Assembly (NCBI GenBank): GCA_014381035.1
Contig: JACMIS010000696.1
Coordinates: 1-8,110 of the forward strand
DNA length: 8,110 nucleotides
Reading direction: 5' to 3'
Source of the DNA: Armatimonadota bacterium
Lineage (GTDB): Bacteria; Armatimonadota; Armatimonadia; Armatimonadales; Armatimonadaceae
Both the position numbers and the translations under genes were made by a program. Shown here piece by piece: positions 6,178-8,110 of the stretch. Below the pieces are notes generated by a model. It was not told where the DNA came from and made no database searches. It worked only from the letters and a program-made list of their open reading frames with translations. How positions within the stretch are numbered: position 1 is the stretch's first letter; each line of letters begins with the position of its first letter.

Positions 6178-6207
6178 GCTCCCACTCCCCGTACGGGGAG
6201 TGGGAGC
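6178..6207 (+). terminator. 30-bp perfect palindrome after the DUF1206 gene, possible terminator
   Basis: gctcccactccccgt (6178-6192) is followed directly by its exact reverse complement (6193-6207), with gtac at the centre as the likely loop. It lies 16 bp after the stop and 114 bp before the next gene, a good place for a terminator, and the stem is very stable. No U-run follows, so it is not a textbook intrinsic terminator. Confidence 0.5.
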
Positions 6208-6229
6208 CAGAGCAGGAAACGGTCTCTCT

Positions 6230-6260
6230 TTGACCGAACTAAACCTTTCATTCCTTATGC
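6230..6260 (+). promoter_or_regulatory. Weak candidate promoter for the ABC-F gene
   Basis: TTGACC at 6230-6235 matches the -35 consensus well, but the candidate -10 is poor: CCTTAT at 6253-6258 (17-bp spacer) or TTATGC at 6255-6260 (19-bp spacer). Its position between the palindrome and the ABC-F start is right. It would give a leader of roughly 55-60 bases. Confidence 0.3.
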
Positions 6261-6321
6261 AGAGCTATCCAAACACTCCACTCGCTTCCCCCGCGCCACA
6301 TTACTCGTATGGTGCCCGCAT

Positions 6322-7947
6322 ATGAGTCTTGTCCGGGTCCACAATGTCACGGTGCGGTTCGACGACCGTTTGATCCTGCGCGAGGTGTTTTTCAAATTGC
6401 TCAAGGGAGATCGCGTCGGGTTTATCGGGCGCAATGGCGGCGGGAAGACGACGCTACTCAAATTGATCCTCGCCGAGGTCGGACTCGGGGGTGACGAACC
6501 GCTCGCGCCGGATGAGGGCACGGTCGAGGTCGCGCCGGACGTTCGTGTCGGCTACTTTTCGCAGTTTTCCGAGCTGGGCGACGATCTTTCCGTACAAGAA
6601 GTTTGCGAGAGCGTGTTCGCGCCGATCCGCCTCGTGGAAGCCGAACTAGAAACGTTGAGTGTGACTTTATCGGACCCGGCGGTGAGCGAGTCCGCGATGG
6701 AGGCGGGGCTGGCGCGGCAAGCGGACCTTCTGGAAACGATGGAGCAAGAAGGTGGCTGGGAATACCCGACCCAGATCGAGACGGTTCTGGGCAAACTCGG
6801 CTTCGACGAAACACACCGATACCTTCCCCTGAGCAGTCTTTCCGGCGGGTGGCGCAACCGCGCCGCGCTCGCCCGGATCCTGCTCGAAAACCCGGATGTG
6901 CTTCTGCTCGACGAGCCGACGAACTTCCTGGATGTCGCGGGCGTCCGGTGGCTGGAGGAATGGCTCCGGAATCTGCGCGGGGCGTTCATCGTAGTGTCGC
7001 ACGACCGGGCGTTTCTGGACCGGGTCGTTTCGCGCATCGTCGAAGTCGAAAACTACCATCTGCACGAATACGCGGGCGACTATTCGGCGTACGTCCGCGA
7101 AAAGCAGTTCCGGTTCAAGACGCTCGCGAAACAGTTCGAGCACGAGGAAGAACTACTCGCCTACGAATCCGAAGCGTTGGACGACCGCAAGGAGGCGGCG
7201 AAAGACCCGAGCGGCGCATTGAAGCGCAAGTTAGCCGATGTCAAGAAACGCGCCGAGCCGAAGCCGGTGGATGTCGTCCTTTCCGACATTTACGCGGGCT
7301 TGCATGTGCGCGAAAACCTGCTCCGCGTCGAAAACGTTTCCAAATCGTACAGCGGGCGGACGCTGTTTCGCGGCGTGTCGTTTGAACTGCACGGGCGTGA
7401 CCGCCTCGCCATCGTCGGCGCGAACGGTTCGGGGAAGTCGACGTTGCTCCGCGTCCTGACCGGGGAGGAGTCGCCCGACTCCGGCAAAGTGTTGTGGGAA
7501 GGTGGTATCAAACACGTTTCGTTCAACGGGATTTTAGACGCGCTGGACCCGAAAGACACGGTGACACACGCGGCGAATATTTCCGGGCTGGCGTTCCACG
7601 CGCCGCAGAAGCAGGTGAAACGCTTCCTGGAAATGCTCCGCTTCTCCGAGATGGATCAGAAACAGCGCGTCGGGACGCTATCGGGCGGGCAACGGGCACG
7701 GCTCGCGTTGGCGCAATGTCTGCTGTCGGGTGCCCCGGTGATCGTCTTGGACGAACCGACGAACCATCTGGACGTTCCCAGCATCCAGGTCATGGAGCGC
7801 GCCCTCGCGCACTTCCCCGGCGCGGTGCTGATGGTCAGCCACGACCGCTTTTTCCTCGACAAAGTCGCAACGCGATTGTTAGTGTTCGAGAATGGCGTGG
7901 TGAACGACACCCATGGGAACTGGGCGACCTGGGAGGCATCGCGGTAA
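6322..7947 (+). CDS. ABC-F family ATP-binding protein
   Basis: 541-residue soluble protein with two ABC ATPase domains and no membrane segments, the architecture of ABC-F proteins. These act on the ribosome (translation factors such as EttA and Uup, or antibiotic-protection factors) rather than in transport. Domain 1: Walker A GRNGGGKTT at 36-44, signature LSGGWRNRAAL at 173-183, Walker B LLLDEPTNFLD at 194-204, switch histidine in SHDRAF at 226-231. A charged inter-domain linker rich in Lys and Glu covers about 252-325. Domain 2: Walker A GANGSGKST at 366-374, signature LSGGQRARLAL at 453-463, Walker B VLDEPTNHLD at 475-484, SHDRFF at 506-511. All catalytic elements look intact. There is no Shine-Dalgarno at the ATG, though the domain begins right there and no other in-frame start exists nearby. 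The neighbours do not suggest drug resistance; subfamily unassigned. Confidence 0.95.
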   Translation: MSLVRVHNVTVRFDDRLILREVFFKLLKGDRVGFIGRNGGGKTTLLKLILAEVGLGGDEPLAPDEGTVEVAPDVRVGYFSQFSELGDDLSVQEVCESVFAPIRLVEAELETLSVTLSDPAVSESAMEAGLARQADLLETMEQEGGWEYPTQIETVLGKLGFDETHRYLPLSSLSGGWRNRAALARILLENPDVLLLDEPTNFLDVAGVRWLEEWLRNLRGAFIVVSHDRAFLDRVVSRIVEVENYHLHEYAGDYSAYVREKQFRFKTLAKQFEHEEELLAYESEALDDRKEAAKDPSGALKRKLADVKKRAEPKPVDVVLSDIYAGLHVRENLLRVENVSKSYSGRTLFRGVSFELHGRDRLAIVGANGSGKSTLLRVLTGEESPDSGKVLWEGGIKHVSFNGILDALDPKDTVTHAANISGLAFHAPQKQVKRFLEMLRFSEMDQKQRVGTLSGGQRARLALAQCLLSGAPVIVLDEPTNHLDVPSIQVMERALAHFPGAVLMVSHDRFFLDKVATRLLVFENGVVNDTHGNWATWEASR

Positions 7948-7970
7948 CGCCTCGGTGCTCCCCCGAAGCG
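7948..7970 (+). terminator. Weak hairpin directly after the ABC-F stop
   Basis: cgcctcgg (7948-7955) pairs with ccgaagcg (7963-7970) with one C-A mismatch and a 7-base loop. It begins at the base after TAA. Only a T-poor stretch follows (acgttaattt), so termination here is a guess. Confidence 0.3.
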
Positions 7971-7977
7971 ACGTTAA

Positions 7978-8007
7978 TTTAACATTCTCTTAACCTGCAC
8001 CTAACAT
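7978..8007 (+). promoter_or_regulatory. Three-copy Pho-box-like operator, 11-bp period
   Basis: TTTAACAT (7978-7985), CTTAACCT (7989-7996) and CCTAACAT (8000-8007) are direct repeats of 8 bp separated by exactly 3 bp, one helical turn apart. This matches the described PhoP box of Bacillus (TTAACA-like repeats, 11-bp period) and the cyanobacterial SphR box (threefold PyTTAAPyPyT/A). The middle copy fits the latter exactly. A CATTAT at 8024-8029, 16 bp after the last repeat, could be the -10 box of an activated promoter. The element follows the ABC-F gene and points into the sequence to the right, so the target is probably a phosphate-starvation gene beyond the edge. Which response regulator binds is inference. 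Confidence 0.6.
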
Positions 8008-8061
8008 TGCGCTGGTAAGATTGCATTATTGGCGAAAACTAAAAGCCTATACATATCTTCC

Positions 8062-8110
8062 GAGGATCAAAAATGAAAATCTGACCATCGTGCAAAGGTG
8101 TTGCCTCTGC
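8062..8110 (+). other. Ribosome binding site and ATG of a gene running off the right edge, apparently frameshifted
   Basis: GAGG at 8062-8065 lies 7 bases before ATG at 8073, a good initiation site downstream of the Pho-box-like repeats. The reading is Met-Lys-Ile-stop (TGA at 8082-8084). One extra A in the AAAA run at 8076-8079 would instead open a frame beginning M-K-N-L-T-I-V-Q-R-C-C-L-C to the window edge, which looks like the start of a secreted or lipoprotein precursor. Too little is left to identify the gene. It could be a sequencing error, a true frameshift, or a tiny leader ORF. Confidence 0.35.

Noticed and set aside
6603..7385. 260-codon open frame in another plus frame inside the ABC-F gene
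   Set aside because: Arg/Gly/Pro-rich translation without motifs, lying over intact ABC motifs.

Overview
This is a bacterial chromosomal window with no rRNA, tRNA, CRISPR array or insertion sequence that I can see. Base composition is moderately GC-rich by eye. UGA, UAG and UAA are all used as stops, so the standard bacterial code applies. Several genes have no visible Shine-Dalgarno sequence, and one (kynU) looks leaderless. The last 160 bases carry a three-copy, 11-bp-period repeat like the PhoP/SphR boxes of Gram-positive bacteria and cyanobacteria. The PhyH-like dioxygenase is of a type I associate with Planctomycetes-, Armatimonadota- or Poribacteria-like genomes, but I cannot place the organism with confidence.

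Layout. (1) 1-533, minus: an ECF-type sigma factor cut by the left edge. (2) 689-2871, plus: a compact catabolic operon, kynU (kynureninase), kynB (kynurenine formamidase) and a small DUF1289 four-cysteine protein. It starts from a TATAAT box that places the transcript start at the kynU ATG. The formamidase makes kynurenine and the kynureninase cleaves it to anthranilate and alanine; tryptophan 2,3-dioxygenase, which would come first, is not in the window. (3) 2789-5126, minus: a DUF998 membrane protein, then a TrmJ-like RNA methyltransferase, then a PhyH-fold oxygenase. The last two share an ATGA stop/start, and the oxygenase gene overlaps the end of the kyn operon tail-to-tail by 83 bp. Between DUF998 and trmJ lies a perfect 73-bp palindrome with 35-bp arms. 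(4) 5307-6161, plus: a DUF1206 membrane protein made of three internal repeats, followed by a 30-bp perfect palindrome. (5) 6322-7947, plus: an ABC-F ATPase. (6) 7948-8110: a weak hairpin, the Pho-box-like element, and a ribosome binding site plus ATG that meets a stop after three codons, probably the start of a phosphate-regulated gene with an apparent frameshift.

Most of this is ordinary housekeeping and catabolic content. The best leads are the oxygenase, where an HGG stands at the place of the usual iron-binding HxD (the change seen in Fe/2-oxoglutarate halogenases), the long perfect palindrome, and the Pho-type promoter in front of an apparently interrupted start. I found no clear new multi-gene system.
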